DNA from: Streptomyces sp. ISL-87
GTDB taxonomy: Bacteria > Actinomycetota > Actinomycetes > Streptomycetales > Streptomycetaceae
Length of the DNA: 52,743 nucleotides
Assembly (NCBI RefSeq): GCF_018614095.1
Contig: NZ_JAGGOY010000041.1
Location: 1 to 52,743 of the forward strand
Reading direction: 5' to 3'
Shown: positions 23,746-32,452 of the stretch, one piece after another
Position numbering within the stretch: position 1 is the stretch's first letter
How the letters are laid out: each line of letters starts with the position of its first letter
Position numbers and translations under genes: made by a program
The notes under the pieces: model-generated
Told to the model about the DNA's origin: nothing
The model's database searches: none
The model's input: only the letters and a program-made list of their open reading frames with translations

Positions 23746-23956
23746 ATGCGTCATACGCGGCGTGGCGGGGCAAGGATATGAACGGCATACCGGCGAATTC
23801 CGGTCGGCTGCGCCAATTGCTCGTTGCCGCATCCTCGCGCGCCACGCGAGAATTGGGGAGCTCCCGTTCGGCTCGACGGCACTTTCAAGGGCCGCGCCGC
23901 GGCGCGCCCACAACTCAGTTGTGCCCGTCCGCGGGCGTGTACCCGAAGGGAGGACC
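23746..23956. other. promoter region of the 23957 gene
   Basis: About 210 bp between the end of the recQ remains and the next gene. No gene is seen. It is somewhat AT-richer than its surroundings (23770-23870) and carries a strong ribosome site, AAGGGAGGACC, immediately before GTG 23957. Confidence 0.5.
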
Positions 23957-24586
23957 GTGACCTTCGGATTCGCCCCGCCCTCGACCACGTCCCTGACAAC
24001 GGCCAACGGCGGCGCCAGCCGGCACGGCCGACTGCTCGAACCCGCCGAGTGGACCGCGGCCGGAGTGCCGCTGCTGAGCAATCCGCGCGAGGTCGTCAGC
24101 GGACTGCACTCCCGGCACAGCCCGGTGCCGTCCACCGCGGTGATCGCCGTCCTCGGCCCGGAGGAGAGACTCGTCGCGAGTGCCTCCTTCGTGCAGCGGT
24201 CGGTCACGGCCGACGGCTGGGAGTACCGCAACGCCCTGCTGTCCGGGCTGCGCCGGGTGATCCCGCACGACCTGCGGCGCCGGAGCCCGGTGCGGACGGC
24301 AGTGCTGCTGTACTGCCGCGACGGCGACGAGCGGTGGACCGAGGAGGACGGCGCCTGGATGTGGGGACTGCGGGACGCCTGCACCCTGCACGGCCTGCGC
24401 TGCGGGGCGTACATCACGCTGACCCGCGGCGGTTGGCAGGTGGTCGGCGACGGCCGGGGCGGCCGTCGGCCCGGCTCCGACTCGCGGCCCGAACGCCTCG
24501 GTGACACCGCGGCCGAGATCGCCCCGCTGCCCCTGCGCACCGGCGGCGGCGCGGCCGAGGCCCTGCGCCGTACCGCCGCGCGCTGA
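23957..24586 (+). CDS. conserved actinobacterial hypothetical protein
   Basis: A 209-residue protein starting at GTG 23957, with GGGAGG four bases upstream. I do not recognise an enzymatic family. The core is well structured (STAVIAVLGPEERLVASASF, WEYRNALLSGLRRVIPHDLRRRSP, VRTAVLLYCRDGDERWTEEDGAWMWGLRDACTLHGLRCGAYITLTRGGW), with a conserved acidic and Trp-rich centre, and looks like a globular alpha/beta domain. There is no signal peptide or membrane segment. The C-terminal LRRTAAR is encoded by the first unit of a 22-bp tandem repeat that continues past the stop. Confidence 0.75.
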   Translation: MTFGFAPPSTTSLTTANGGASRHGRLLEPAEWTAAGVPLLSNPREVVSGLHSRHSPVPSTAVIAVLGPEERLVASASFVQRSVTADGWEYRNALLSGLRRVIPHDLRRRSPVRTAVLLYCRDGDERWTEEDGAWMWGLRDACTLHGLRCGAYITLTRGGWQVVGDGRGGRRPGSDSRPERLGDTAAEIAPLPLRTGGGAAEALRRTAAR

Positions 24587-24672
24587 ACCTCGTACCGCCG
24601 CACCCTGAGGCTCGTACCGCCGCGCGCTGAGGCTCGTACCGCCGCGCGCTGGACCTCTTACCGTCGCACCGC
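24569..24672. repeat. 22-bp tandem repeat, about 4.7 copies
   Basis: Unit CGTACCGCCGCGCGCTGAGGCT with small changes, at 24569, 24591, 24613 and 24635, then a partial diverged unit from 24657. The first unit overlaps the last codons and the stop of the upstream gene, and every unit repeats the CGC-TGA/TGG context. It may have arisen by slippage from the gene's 3' end. No function is evident; a role in transcription termination is possible because units contain weak self-complementarity. Confidence 0.85.
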
Positions 24673-24839
24673 GCGTGCGTACGCGGACGGGCGCACGGAC
24701 ACGGCACCGCGGGCACGCCACCACGGCAGGCCGAACAGCCGCACATCCGGGATCAGGCGTACGGCGGGTCAGGCCTCGGACTTCAGCGGGGCCGGCGCCT
24801 GGCCCGCCCCGCCCCTCGCCCGCGCCGGGATACGGGGCG

Positions 24840-25499
24840 TCAGACGCCCGCGCCCAGCACGGAGTTGATCTGCTGCGCGTCGCCGCACACGATCAGCAGC
24901 GCACCGGCCCGTGCGAGCGCGACCGGCAGTGCGCCGGCGGCCGCCTCGGCCGGTCCGCCGTTGGCAGCGAAGACCACGACCGGACGGCCGGCGGCGCGCT
25001 GGATCTGCGCCGCGTCCGCATAGAAGACGTCGTCCAGGGCATCGTGCTGGGCCCAGTACGCGGCCTCACCGAAGGACAGTTCGTGCGCGGCCCACGGGTG
25101 CGGGTCGCCGGTGGTGAGCACCAGGATGTCGCCGGGCGCGCGCCCAGTGTCGAGCAGCAGGTCCACGGCCTCTTCGGCCGCGTCCAGCGCGCCTTCGACA
25201 GAGGCCGGGATCAGCTGCACCTGCGGCACCGACGCGGAGACGGACGGTGCGGTGGGGGCTGCGGGGACGGGTCCGGGGGTGGCCTGCGCCGCGCGCTGCG
25301 CGGGCGGGGCGGGCCGGGGGGCACCTCCCGCGCGGCTTGCCGCTGCGGGGGAGGGACCGGGGCGCCCGGGCCGGGGTACGGCGGCGGGACGCGGACCAGG
25401 TACGGGGCGGGGGGTCTGCGCGGTGCGGCTCGCGGCCGACGTGACGCGGGGACCCTGGGCACTCTCGTGAATCTGAGGCTCCTCGGGGGTGAGAGGCAT
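24840..25499 (-). CDS. hypothetical protein, Pro/Ala-rich N-terminus with helicase-C-terminal-like domain
   Basis: A 219-residue protein from ATG 25499 (MPLTPEEPQIHESAQ). Residues about 20-95 are Pro/Ala/Arg-rich and probably disordered. Residues about 105-215 form a compact domain: DILVLTTGDPHPWAAHELSFGEAAYW, DDVFYADAAQI, RPVVVFAANGG and AGALLIVCGDAQQINSVL. The ILVLTTGDPHP, VVVFA and LLIVCGD strands recall the last RecA-like strands of UvrD/Rep helicases, but Walker A and B are absent, so it cannot be a helicase by itself. It lies between the 22-bp repeats and rnhB, on the rnhB strand 59 bp downstream of it. Confidence 0.7.
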   Translation of the reverse strand: MPLTPEEPQIHESAQGPRVTSAASRTAQTPRPVPGPRPAAVPRPGRPGPSPAAASRAGGAPRPAPPAQRAAQATPGPVPAAPTAPSVSASVPQVQLIPASVEGALDAAEEAVDLLLDTGRAPGDILVLTTGDPHPWAAHELSFGEAAYWAQHDALDDVFYADAAQIQRAAGRPVVVFAANGGPAEAAAGALPVALARAGALLIVCGDAQQINSVLGAGV

Positions 25500-25558
25500 G
25501 AGTTGATGTCTATCAAACACCGGTACGAAACGTACCGGTTGGGGGCACGTGGGTGCGA

Positions 25559-26269
25559 TCAGAAATCGAAGCCGAGTTGGCCTCCGTTTTCCAGCTCCAA
25601 CGATTCCTCGCTGCGCCGGACCTTCTTCAAGTGCCGCCACTGGGGCAGCGCGTCGAGGTACGACCACGAGAGCCGGTGGTACGGGGTGGGCCCCAGCACC
25701 TCCAGTGCCGCGCGGTGCACGGGCGAGGGGTATCCGGCGTTGGCGGCGAAGGCGAAGTCCTCGATTCCGCCGCCCTGTTCGCCGAGTTCGGCCATCATCC
25801 GGTCGCGCCGGACCTTGGCGATCACCGAGGCTGCGGCGACGGCGACGCAGGACTGGTCGCCCTTGATCACCGTGCGGACCCGCCAGGCCCCGCCGAGGTA
25901 GTCGTGCTTGCCGTCGAGGATCACCGCGTCGGGTCGCACCGGCAGGGCCTCCAGGGCTCGCACCGCCGCGAGCCGCAGGGCAGCGGTCATGCCGAGCTCG
26001 TCGATCTCCTCCGGGGAGGCGTGTCCCAGGGCGTGAGCCGTGACCCAGTCCTCCAGGACCTCGATCAGCACGTCGCGGCGCTTGGGGGTGAGCAGTTTGG
26101 AGTCGGTGAGCCCCTCGGGCGGCCGGCGCAGACCGGTGATCGCCGCGCACACGGTGACGGGACCGGCCCAGGCCCCTCGTCCGACTTCGTCGACCCCGGC
26201 GATGACCTTGGCGCCGGTGGTTGCACGGATGGAGCGTTCGACGGCGTGGGTGGGTGCTTCGTACGGCAT
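25559..26269 (-). CDS. rnhB: ribonuclease HII
   Basis: Removes RNA from RNA:DNA hybrids and starts ribonucleotide excision. It has 236 aa from ATG 26269 (MPYEAPTHAVERS). The catalytic motif GVDEVGRGAWAGPV supplies Asp-Glu. Later acids appear in VILDGKHDYL and the GDQSCVAVAAASVIAKVRRD region. The length matches actinobacterial RNase HII. The frame extends to 26350, but homology begins near MPYEAP. It is the promoter-proximal gene for the 24840 hypothetical. Confidence 0.95.
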   Translation of the reverse strand: MPYEAPTHAVERSIRATTGAKVIAGVDEVGRGAWAGPVTVCAAITGLRRPPEGLTDSKLLTPKRRDVLIEVLEDWVTAHALGHASPEEIDELGMTAALRLAAVRALEALPVRPDAVILDGKHDYLGGAWRVRTVIKGDQSCVAVAAASVIAKVRRDRMMAELGEQGGGIEDFAFAANAGYPSPVHRAALEVLGPTPYHRLSWSYLDALPQWRHLKKVRRSEESLELENGGQLGFDF

Positions 26270-26362
26270 GGCGCCAGCAAGGTTACGCCGCCCCGGGCCG
26301 CCTGCACACCCCGGCCCGGGCCAAGCCCGCAAGCGGGTCCGCGTCCCCACCCGCGGCCGGGG

Positions 26363-26965
26363 TCACGTCCTGAGCAGCGGCACCATTACCTGATCGATCA
26401 TTTCCGCGATCTCCGCGTCCTTCCATTCGCTCCCGCACACCTTCGCGCGATACATCAGCATCGCCGGAATGACGCCGAAAACCAGCGGGCTGTCCGCATC
26501 CGGCCGGACATCGCCCCGCCGGATTCCGCGCTGGACGAGCTCCTCGATCAGCCGGTGGGCCGGCTTGTGCAACCCGTCCCAGATCACCTCGCGGAACCGG
26601 TCCGCGTTGGCGTGGTCGCATTCGTGAAGAACAGCACGCAGGGCCTGTCCGGCGCGCGAATCCATCGCCTCCCGCATCCGCACGCACAGCTCGTAGAGAT
26701 CCTCACGGATCGACCCGCCGTCGGGGATCGACCCGAGCGGGGGCAGCCGGGTCCGCAGCACCTCCGCCACGAGGTCGGCCTTCGAGGGCCAGCGGCGGTA
26801 CAGCGCCGCCTTGCCGGTGTGCGCGCCGGCCGCCACGCCCTCCATCGTGAGCGCGTTCCAGCCGGCCGTGCCGAGCTGCTCCAAGGCGGTGTCGAGAATC
26901 GCCCGTTCGAGTTCCGAACCCCGCCTGCGCCCCGGTGACGCCGGTGACCAGCGCGAACCCACCAT
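26363..26965 (-). CDS. TetR-family repressor of the divergent MFS exporter
   Basis: A 200-residue regulator. The N-terminal helix-turn-helix (ILDTALEQLGTAGWNALTMEGVAAGAHTGKAALYRRWPSKADLVAEVL) is typical of TetR. The C-terminal part resembles the TetR_C domain (QALRAVLHECDHANADRFREVIWDGLHKP...PLVFGVIPAMLMYRAKV), which forms the ligand pocket. It diverges from a DHA2-type MFS gene across 139 bp holding two matching palindromic operators. The likely model is repression of both genes, relieved by the pump's substrate. Confidence 0.92.
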   Translation of the reverse strand: MVGSRWSPASPGRRRGSELERAILDTALEQLGTAGWNALTMEGVAAGAHTGKAALYRRWPSKADLVAEVLRTRLPPLGSIPDGGSIREDLYELCVRMREAMDSRAGQALRAVLHECDHANADRFREVIWDGLHKPAHRLIEELVQRGIRRGDVRPDADSPLVFGVIPAMLMYRAKVCGSEWKDAEIAEMIDQVMVPLLRT

Positions 26966-27013
26966 CGCCCAAACCTCCGACCAACACGAGCGTCCCCCGC
27001 ACGCGTTTTCAGC

Positions 27014-27039
27014 CTTAGTGAACGCTTGTGTTCACTAAG
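27014..27039. promoter_or_regulatory. TetR operator 1
   Basis: A 26-bp inverted repeat with 10-bp perfect arms, CTTAGTGAAC-N6-GTTCACTAAG, nearer the repressor gene. It is the stronger of two sites sharing GTGAAC-N6-GTTCAC. Confidence 0.85.
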
Positions 27040-27063
27040 TGAGGCTCCTACCTTGGAGCTGCC

Positions 27064-27081
27064 GTGAACGATTGCGTTCAC
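27064..27081. promoter_or_regulatory. TetR operator 2
   Basis: GTGAAC (27064-27069), six bases, GTTCAC (27076-27081). This is the same core as operator 1, 46 bp away centre to centre and 23 bp before the MFS start. Confidence 0.8.
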
Positions 27082-27104
27082 TATTTCACTTGGGGGGATC
27101 CTCG

Positions 27105-28658
27105 GTGACAAGGTCTCAACTCGCCACGCCCCGGATACCGGGCGCGGCCCGCCGGGAAGGGCGCCCCGGAGTGGCGCTCACCGTCATCGCCGCATGTCAG
27201 CTCATGGTCGTCCTCGACGCCACCATCGTGAACATCGCACTCCCGCACATCCAGACCGCCCTCGAATTCTCCACCACCGACCTGTCCTGGGTCCTGAGCG
27301 CGTACACCCTGACCTTCGGCGGCCTGCTGCTGCTCGGCGGCCGGGCCGGCGACATCCTGGGCCGGCGCCGCGTGTTCATGGCCGGAATCCTCCTCTTCAC
27401 TCTGGCCTCCCTCCTCGGCGGCTTCGCCCAGGAGCCCTGGCAGCTGCTGGCCGCCCGTGCCCTCCAGGGGGTCGGCGGCGCGATCGCCTCGCCGACCTCG
27501 TTGGCCCTGATCACCACCACCTTCGACGAAGGACCCGAACGCAATCGGGCCTTCGGGGTGTTCGCCGCGGTCTCCGCGGGCGGCGGCGCGATCGGTCTGC
27601 TGGCCGGCGGCATGCTGACCGAGTGGCTCGACTGGCGCTGGGTCCTCTTCGTCAACGTGCCGATCGGCGTGGCGATCGCGGCCCTCGCGCCCCTCTACAT
27701 CAACGAGTCCGAACGGCATCCCGGCCGCTTCGACATCGCCGGAGCGCTCACGTCCACCGGGGGCATGGCCTCGCTCGTCTACGGGTTCATCCGCGCCTCC
27801 GAGGACGGCTGGCGCGACACCGTCACCATCGGCTCCTTCACCGCGGCCGTGGTGCTGCTCGGCGTCTTCGTGGCCGTCGAGACCCAGGCCCGCGAGCCGA
27901 TCATCCCGCTGCGGATGTTCGCCGACCGCAACCGCGCAGGCACTTACCTGATCATGCTCGGGCTCGCCGCCGCGATGTTCGGCATGTTCTTCTTCATCGT
28001 CCAGTTCGTGCAGAACGTGCTGGGGTTCTCGCCGATCCAGTCCGGACTCGGCTTCCTCCCCGTGACCGTCGCCATCATCACCGCCGCGGGCCTCTCGCAG
28101 CGGTTCCTGCCGCGCTTCGGGCCCAAGCCGTTCATGGTGGCCGGCTCCGCGCTCACCGGCGCCGGGCTGACCTGGCTGACCTTCATCCAGACCGACAGTT
28201 CGTACCTCTCCGGGGTGCTGGGCCCGATGGTGGTGTTCGGCTTCGGCATGGGCCTCAACTTCGTGACCCTCACGCTGACCGCCGTCTCGGGGGTGGCGCC
28301 GAGGGAGGCCGGCGCGGCCTCGGGGCTGCTCAACGCCAGCCAGCAGGTGGGCGGTTCGCTCGGCCTGTCCATCCTGGTCACCGTCTTCGGCACGGCCGCC
28401 CGCACGGAGGGGCAGAAGCAGGCCCCCGCCTTCTTGGCGCAGGCCGACGCCGGTCAGCTGGCCGCCTTCAAGGAGACCGGGCGGCTTCCCGACCCCTGGG
28501 GGGACTACGTACTCACCCAGGGCATGTCCACCGCGTTCACCGCCGCCGTGGCCATGGCCGGGCTCGCCCTGGCCACCGCGCTGCTGGTGATCCGGGTGCG
28601 CAAGAGCGACCTGGCGGCCCTGAACGGGGCCACCACCGAGGCCGGTCCGGGGGCTTGA
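27105..28658 (+). CDS. MFS drug exporter, DHA2 (14-helix) family
   Basis: A 517-residue proton-driven exporter starting at GTG 27105 with GGGGGGAT upstream. Family marks are VVLDATIVNIALPHIQ (motif D1), GGRAGDILGRRR (motif A), ARALQGVGGAIASPTSLALI (motif C-like) and ten or more further hydrophobic segments, giving about 14 helices. It is probably a multidrug or own-metabolite efflux pump in the cytoplasmic membrane, controlled by the divergent TetR. The C-terminus is short and charged. Confidence 0.93.
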   Translation: MTRSQLATPRIPGAARREGRPGVALTVIAACQLMVVLDATIVNIALPHIQTALEFSTTDLSWVLSAYTLTFGGLLLLGGRAGDILGRRRVFMAGILLFTLASLLGGFAQEPWQLLAARALQGVGGAIASPTSLALITTTFDEGPERNRAFGVFAAVSAGGGAIGLLAGGMLTEWLDWRWVLFVNVPIGVAIAALAPLYINESERHPGRFDIAGALTSTGGMASLVYGFIRASEDGWRDTVTIGSFTAAVVLLGVFVAVETQAREPIIPLRMFADRNRAGTYLIMLGLAAAMFGMFFFIVQFVQNVLGFSPIQSGLGFLPVTVAIITAAGLSQRFLPRFGPKPFMVAGSALTGAGLTWLTFIQTDSSYLSGVLGPMVVFGFGMGLNFVTLTLTAVSGVAPREAGAASGLLNASQQVGGSLGLSILVTVFGTAARTEGQKQAPAFLAQADAGQLAAFKETGRLPDPWGDYVLTQGMSTAFTAAVAMAGLALATALLVIRVRKSDLAALNGATTEAGPGA

Positions 28659-28677
28659 GCCCTGATCGCCGTACGGG

Positions 28678-28708
28678 CCCGGGCGGGGGGAGTGAACCCG
28701 CGCCCGGG
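28678..28708. terminator. bidirectional terminator between convergent genes
   Basis: CCCGGGCG (28678-28685) pairs with CGCCCGGG (28701-28708) across 15 bases, between the convergent MFS and DUF4153-like genes. Confidence 0.6.
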
Positions 28709-28765
28709 TCTTCGTACAAGATCCCGCCACGGCCGATGGTCGGGCCGTTGCCGTTTCTACTCGTC

Positions 28766-30586
28766 CTACTCGACGCGGCCGCTGAACGCGCCGAGGCGCG
28801 AGCACTCCTCGTACGAGGCCTTCGCCGGGCGCTCGTGCAGGATCCGCCGGGCCCGGTACTCGCCCAGGCTCATGGCGTACCAGGGCACGTCGCCGGCCTG
28901 TGCCAGGTCGTTGTTGATCCCGCGCAGGGCGCAGGACCTCTGGGGCTCGGGCAGCCGGTCCAGGGCGGGTGCCGCGTCCGCCGACAGGGACTGGAAATAC
29001 GCCAGATCGATCTTGCCGTCCTGCTGGTACCGGGTCACGTTCCGCTCGGCCACCATCCCGTCCGGGGACAGCAGCCCGAAGGCCAGTACGGCCGCTGCCG
29101 CGCTCCCCACGACCGCGCGCGGCAGCCAGCGGGCGCCGAACACCCCGGCCGCCATGATCAGTACGAGGACCAGCCCGAGCCACAGCTCCATCGCGGCCAC
29201 CGACACACGCAGCCGGGTCAGCCCGTACGCGTCCACGTACAGGTTCATGCGGCGCAGGGCGGAAGCGACCACGACCAGGGTGAGCACGCACAGCGTCCCG
29301 AGGACGACGCGGACGAAGCGGCGGTCACCGGCTCCGGCGCGCGGGGCCCAGCGCAGGGCGAGCGCGATCACGGCGAGGGTGAGCAGGGTCGCCCAGAGCA
29401 GCTGCCAGAAGCCCTGGCGGGCGTACTCGGCGTAGGTGAGGCCGGTGCTCTCCAGGACCTTGTCGTAGCCACCGAACAGGACGGCCAGCTGGACGGCGTT
29501 GAACCCGGCGAAGAGCAGGTTGAGCACGATCAGCGGAAGCGCCCATTCGACCCGGGACCGCGGTTTGCCGGGGGTCACCTCGATCCGGTCCCAGCGCAGC
29601 GGGGCGGCGGCGGCGCGGGCGCCGGCGAGTGCGAGGGCGGCGCCGAGGATGAAGAGCAGGACCCGGACCGGGCCGTCGCCGACGGAGACTTCGGGCGTCA
29701 GGTCGCCCAGCAAGTCGGCGAAGGCGGCGTCGGCGGAGGCGAACAGGGTGCCGAAGATTACGAGCAGCACCACGGCCACCGCGGCCGCCTTGACGATGGG
29801 CAGCCAGCGGTCCCGGCTGACCCCGCCGCTGCGGGAGCGCAGGCCGGTCCAGGCCCAGCCGACGCCGTTGACCGCGGCGTCGACGAAGCCGAACGGGCTG
29901 AACAGGACGCCGGGCCAGGTGCGGCTGCCGTGGAGAGCCAAGGCGGCCAGGGAGACGGCGGAGAGGATGGCGAGCGTGGACGGCCAGGCGGAGTCGCGCA
30001 GCGCCGGTATGGCGAGGAGGACGACACATCCGATGGACCAGGCCACCGTCCAGGGGCGGGCGGTACGGCCGGCCGCGCGGGCGGCAACGTACGCGGCGAC
30101 GATGGCGGGCACCACGGCGAGCAGCAGGCCGGGGCCCATGCCATCGCCGAGCAGCAGGGCGGCGGCAAGACCCGCGACGAGCGCGGCTCCGAGCGTGGCG
30201 CTCCGGATCGGGGCGGCCTCGGCGGGCCGGATCCGCACGACCCATGCGGGCGGCGCCGCGGAGGGGCGCGCTCCAGCGTGCCCCGACTGCTGCTGACGCT
30301 GCGCCTGCTGGGCGCGCCACGCGGCGGCATCGGCGGCGGTCCCGGCGGCGGCAGCGGAACCGCCGGCGGCAGCCGGCTCGGGCGCGCCCGCGGGCGAATC
30401 GGCAGCAGGTCTGGAGTGGCCGCCAGGCGAAGGAGCAGGGGGCGCAGGTTCGCCCGTTGCGCCCCCGCTCGCGCCCCCGCCCCCGCCTGCGGGCGACCCG
30501 TCGGCGGATGGCGGACCTGGCTTCACCGGTTCGGCGGCAGCCCCCGCGGCCGCCCCGGCATCCGCCCCGTCGGCGTTCTCTGGCAT
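28766..30586 (-). CDS. DUF4153/DUF4173-type multi-pass membrane protein
   Basis: A 606-residue protein from ATG 30586. Residues 1-110 are Pro/Gly/Ala-rich and cytosolic or disordered (repeated GG/AA tracts, then WRAQQAQRQQQSGH). About 12 hydrophobic helices follow. Characteristic family segments are LFASADAAFADLL in the middle and RMNLYVDAYGLTRLRVSVAAMELWLGLVL near the end, plus the C-terminal soluble segment NVTRYQQDGKIDLAYFQSLSADAAPAL. The function of the family is not established. There is no operon partner. Confidence 0.85.
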   Translation of the reverse strand: MPENADGADAGAAAGAAAEPVKPGPPSADGSPAGGGGGASGGATGEPAPPAPSPGGHSRPAADSPAGAPEPAAAGGSAAAAGTAADAAAWRAQQAQRQQQSGHAGARPSAAPPAWVVRIRPAEAAPIRSATLGAALVAGLAAALLLGDGMGPGLLLAVVPAIVAAYVAARAAGRTARPWTVAWSIGCVVLLAIPALRDSAWPSTLAILSAVSLAALALHGSRTWPGVLFSPFGFVDAAVNGVGWAWTGLRSRSGGVSRDRWLPIVKAAAVAVVLLVIFGTLFASADAAFADLLGDLTPEVSVGDGPVRVLLFILGAALALAGARAAAAPLRWDRIEVTPGKPRSRVEWALPLIVLNLLFAGFNAVQLAVLFGGYDKVLESTGLTYAEYARQGFWQLLWATLLTLAVIALALRWAPRAGAGDRRFVRVVLGTLCVLTLVVVASALRRMNLYVDAYGLTRLRVSVAAMELWLGLVLVLIMAAGVFGARWLPRAVVGSAAAAVLAFGLLSPDGMVAERNVTRYQQDGKIDLAYFQSLSADAAPALDRLPEPQRSCALRGINNDLAQAGDVPWYAMSLGEYRARRILHERPAKASYEECSRLGAFSGRVE

Positions 30587-30783
30587 CGGGTTCCCCTCCC
30601 TGTCGGCCGCCCCCGGTGGCTCCGGTGGAGGCGGCGAAGCGGACAGAGTAGGCCCGTGACATGCGGCTTTGACCAGGCAAGCAGGCCCCTGTGGCAGGAC
30701 CGTGACAATCCCCGGCACGCCCCCCGCACGCGCCCTCCCACCGCCGGACTCCCCGCCGGGCACACCCCCAAGAGGCCAACCGG

Positions 30784-31701
30784 CTAGCGCGCCGCGGCCT
30801 CCGGCAGCCAGGCCGGGAGCGCCTCGGTCCGTGCCAGCCAGGCCTGCGGAAGCACCTCGTCCCCGCGCGCCCCCAGCACACCGCCGACGATCGCGCAGTT
30901 GGTGTCGACGTCCCCGCCCACCTGGGCGGTGGTCCAGAACGCCCGCTCGTAGTCGTCCAGCGCCCGCGCCGCCGACCACAGGGCGAACGGCACGGTGTCG
31001 TGGGCGCTGGTGCGCCGCCCGCAGCCGAGGACCGCCGCGACGGTGGTCGCGTCGCCGTAGTCCAGCATGTCCCGCGCCCGCCGCAGCCCCGCGCCCACCG
31101 CGCTGCGCGGCACCAGGGCGATCACCCCGTCCAGCAGGTCGGATGCCTTCGGCGGGCCAGCCGGGGCCGCCGCCAGGGCGGTCGCCGCCGCGACGGCCAT
31201 CGCCCCGCACACCGCCTCGCGGTGCTGGTGGGTGGTGTAGGCGGAGATCTCCGCCTGGTGCGTGGCTTGTTCGGGGTCGTCGGCGTACCAGGCGCCGAGC
31301 GGCGCGATCCGCATGGCCGCGCCGTTGCCCCACGATCCCTGCCCGTTGAACAGCTCGGCGGCGAGCGTGCGCCAGTCCTCGCCCTCCCGGACGAGACGGA
31401 GCATGCGGTTCACGGCGGGCCCGTAGCCGCGGTCGAAGTCGTGGTGGTGGGCGAAGGAGGCGGCCAGGGCGTCCTGGTCTATGCGCCCGTGCTCGGCGAG
31501 GACGGCGACGACGGAGCAGGCCATCTCGGTGTCGTCGGTCCACTGCCAGGGCTCGGTCCCGGCGGGCAGCTCGCGCCGCTTGAGCAGGGGGTAGTTCACG
31601 GGGACGAAGTACTGGGAGCCCAGGGCGTCACCCAGAGCCAGCCCGCGGAGGCTGGACATGGCGCGTGCGTAGCGCCTTTCGGGAGAGGAGTCAGCGGTCA
31701 T
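30784..31701 (-). CDS. ADP-ribosylglycohydrolase family protein
   Basis: A 305-residue cytosolic enzyme of the ARH/DraG fold, which removes ADP-ribose from proteins or other acceptors using two Mg ions. Visible metal-site motifs are LGDALGSQ, WTDDTEMA (paired Asp) and VGGDVDTNCAIVGGV. The start ATG at 31701 fits the family N-terminus (RRYARAMSSLRGLALGDALG). It shares its strand with the phosphatase gene, which ends 12 bp upstream of its start, so the two may be co-transcribed. Confidence 0.93.
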   Translation of the reverse strand: MTADSSPERRYARAMSSLRGLALGDALGSQYFVPVNYPLLKRRELPAGTEPWQWTDDTEMACSVVAVLAEHGRIDQDALAASFAHHHDFDRGYGPAVNRMLRLVREGEDWRTLAAELFNGQGSWGNGAAMRIAPLGAWYADDPEQATHQAEISAYTTHQHREAVCGAMAVAAATALAAAPAGPPKASDLLDGVIALVPRSAVGAGLRRARDMLDYGDATTVAAVLGCGRRTSAHDTVPFALWSAARALDDYERAFWTTAQVGGDVDTNCAIVGGVLGARGDEVLPQAWLARTEALPAWLPEAAAR

Positions 31702-31712
31702 CGCGCGTCACT

Positions 31713-32372
31713 CTAGCCGTCCAGGTCATAAGGCTCGGGTGTGGTCCACCGCTCAAACGGGCGGTCCATCCGGTACCGGCCGTCCACTCCCAGCGTCAGC
31801 ACCCGGAATTCGCCGTTCCCCGGGTTGGAGAGGGACTCGAACTCGGCCACCGACCAATGGAACCAGCGCATGCAGAACAGCCTCATGGTCAGACCGTGCG
31901 TCACCAGCAGCACGTTCTCCGGATGGTCCGGCGCCTCGAAACTGCGGTAGAGGCTCTCCAGGAAGGACCCGACCCGGTCGTACACGTCCGCCCCCGACTC
32001 GCCCTGCGCGAAGCGGTAGAAGAAGTGCCCGTACGCGTCCCGGTACGCCTTCTGGAGGCGCACGTCGTCGTGGTCCTGCCAGTTTCCCCAGTCCTGCTCG
32101 CGCAGCCTGGGCTCCTCGCGCATCCGGACCCGCGTCGGATCCAGCCGCAGTTCCCGGAAGGTCTGCAGGGTCCGGCGGTACGGGGAGACGTACGCGCTGA
32201 TGCGCTCGTCGCCGAAGAGCGCGCGCAGCCGTACGCCTGCCTCGGCGGCCTGCTCGCGCCCCCTCGCGGTCAGCCTCAGGGCGTGGTCGGGCTGCCGCTC
32301 GTAGACCGTGTCATCGGCATTGCCCTCCGATTCCCCGTGCCGGACAAGGACGATGCGCCGTGGTCGTGCCAT
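31713..32372 (-). CDS. histidine phosphatase (phosphoglycerate mutase-like) family protein
   Basis: A 219-residue protein. The catalytic RHG motif (IVLVRHGESEGN) is at the N-terminus, and the second His is in LLVTHGLTMRLF. The intervening SPYRRTLQTF and REQDWGNWQD are conserved in this branch. It is probably a small-molecule phosphatase rather than a glycolytic mutase. It is followed 11 bp later by the ADP-ribosylglycohydrolase gene. Confidence 0.92.
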   Translation of the reverse strand: MARPRRIVLVRHGESEGNADDTVYERQPDHALRLTARGREQAAEAGVRLRALFGDERISAYVSPYRRTLQTFRELRLDPTRVRMREEPRLREQDWGNWQDHDDVRLQKAYRDAYGHFFYRFAQGESGADVYDRVGSFLESLYRSFEAPDHPENVLLVTHGLTMRLFCMRWFHWSVAEFESLSNPGNGEFRVLTLGVDGRYRMDRPFERWTTPEPYDLDG

Positions 32373-32452
32373 TCCACGACCCTATTCGGCCACCGGCGGG
32401 CCGGGCATCCGGGCACGCCGGTGGGATCGCCGTTCCAAGTACAGTCGTACGG

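Noticed and set aside
24569..24672. CRISPR-like array
   Set aside because: Units are contiguous 22-bp tandem repeats with no spacers, and no cas genes are present in the window.
27081..30787. Very long open frames antisense to or out of frame with the MFS and membrane-protein genes (up to about 1200 codons)
   Set aside because: They overlap genes with clear family motifs, have skewed compositions (His/Gly/Arg-rich), and arise from the lack of stops in high-GC DNA.
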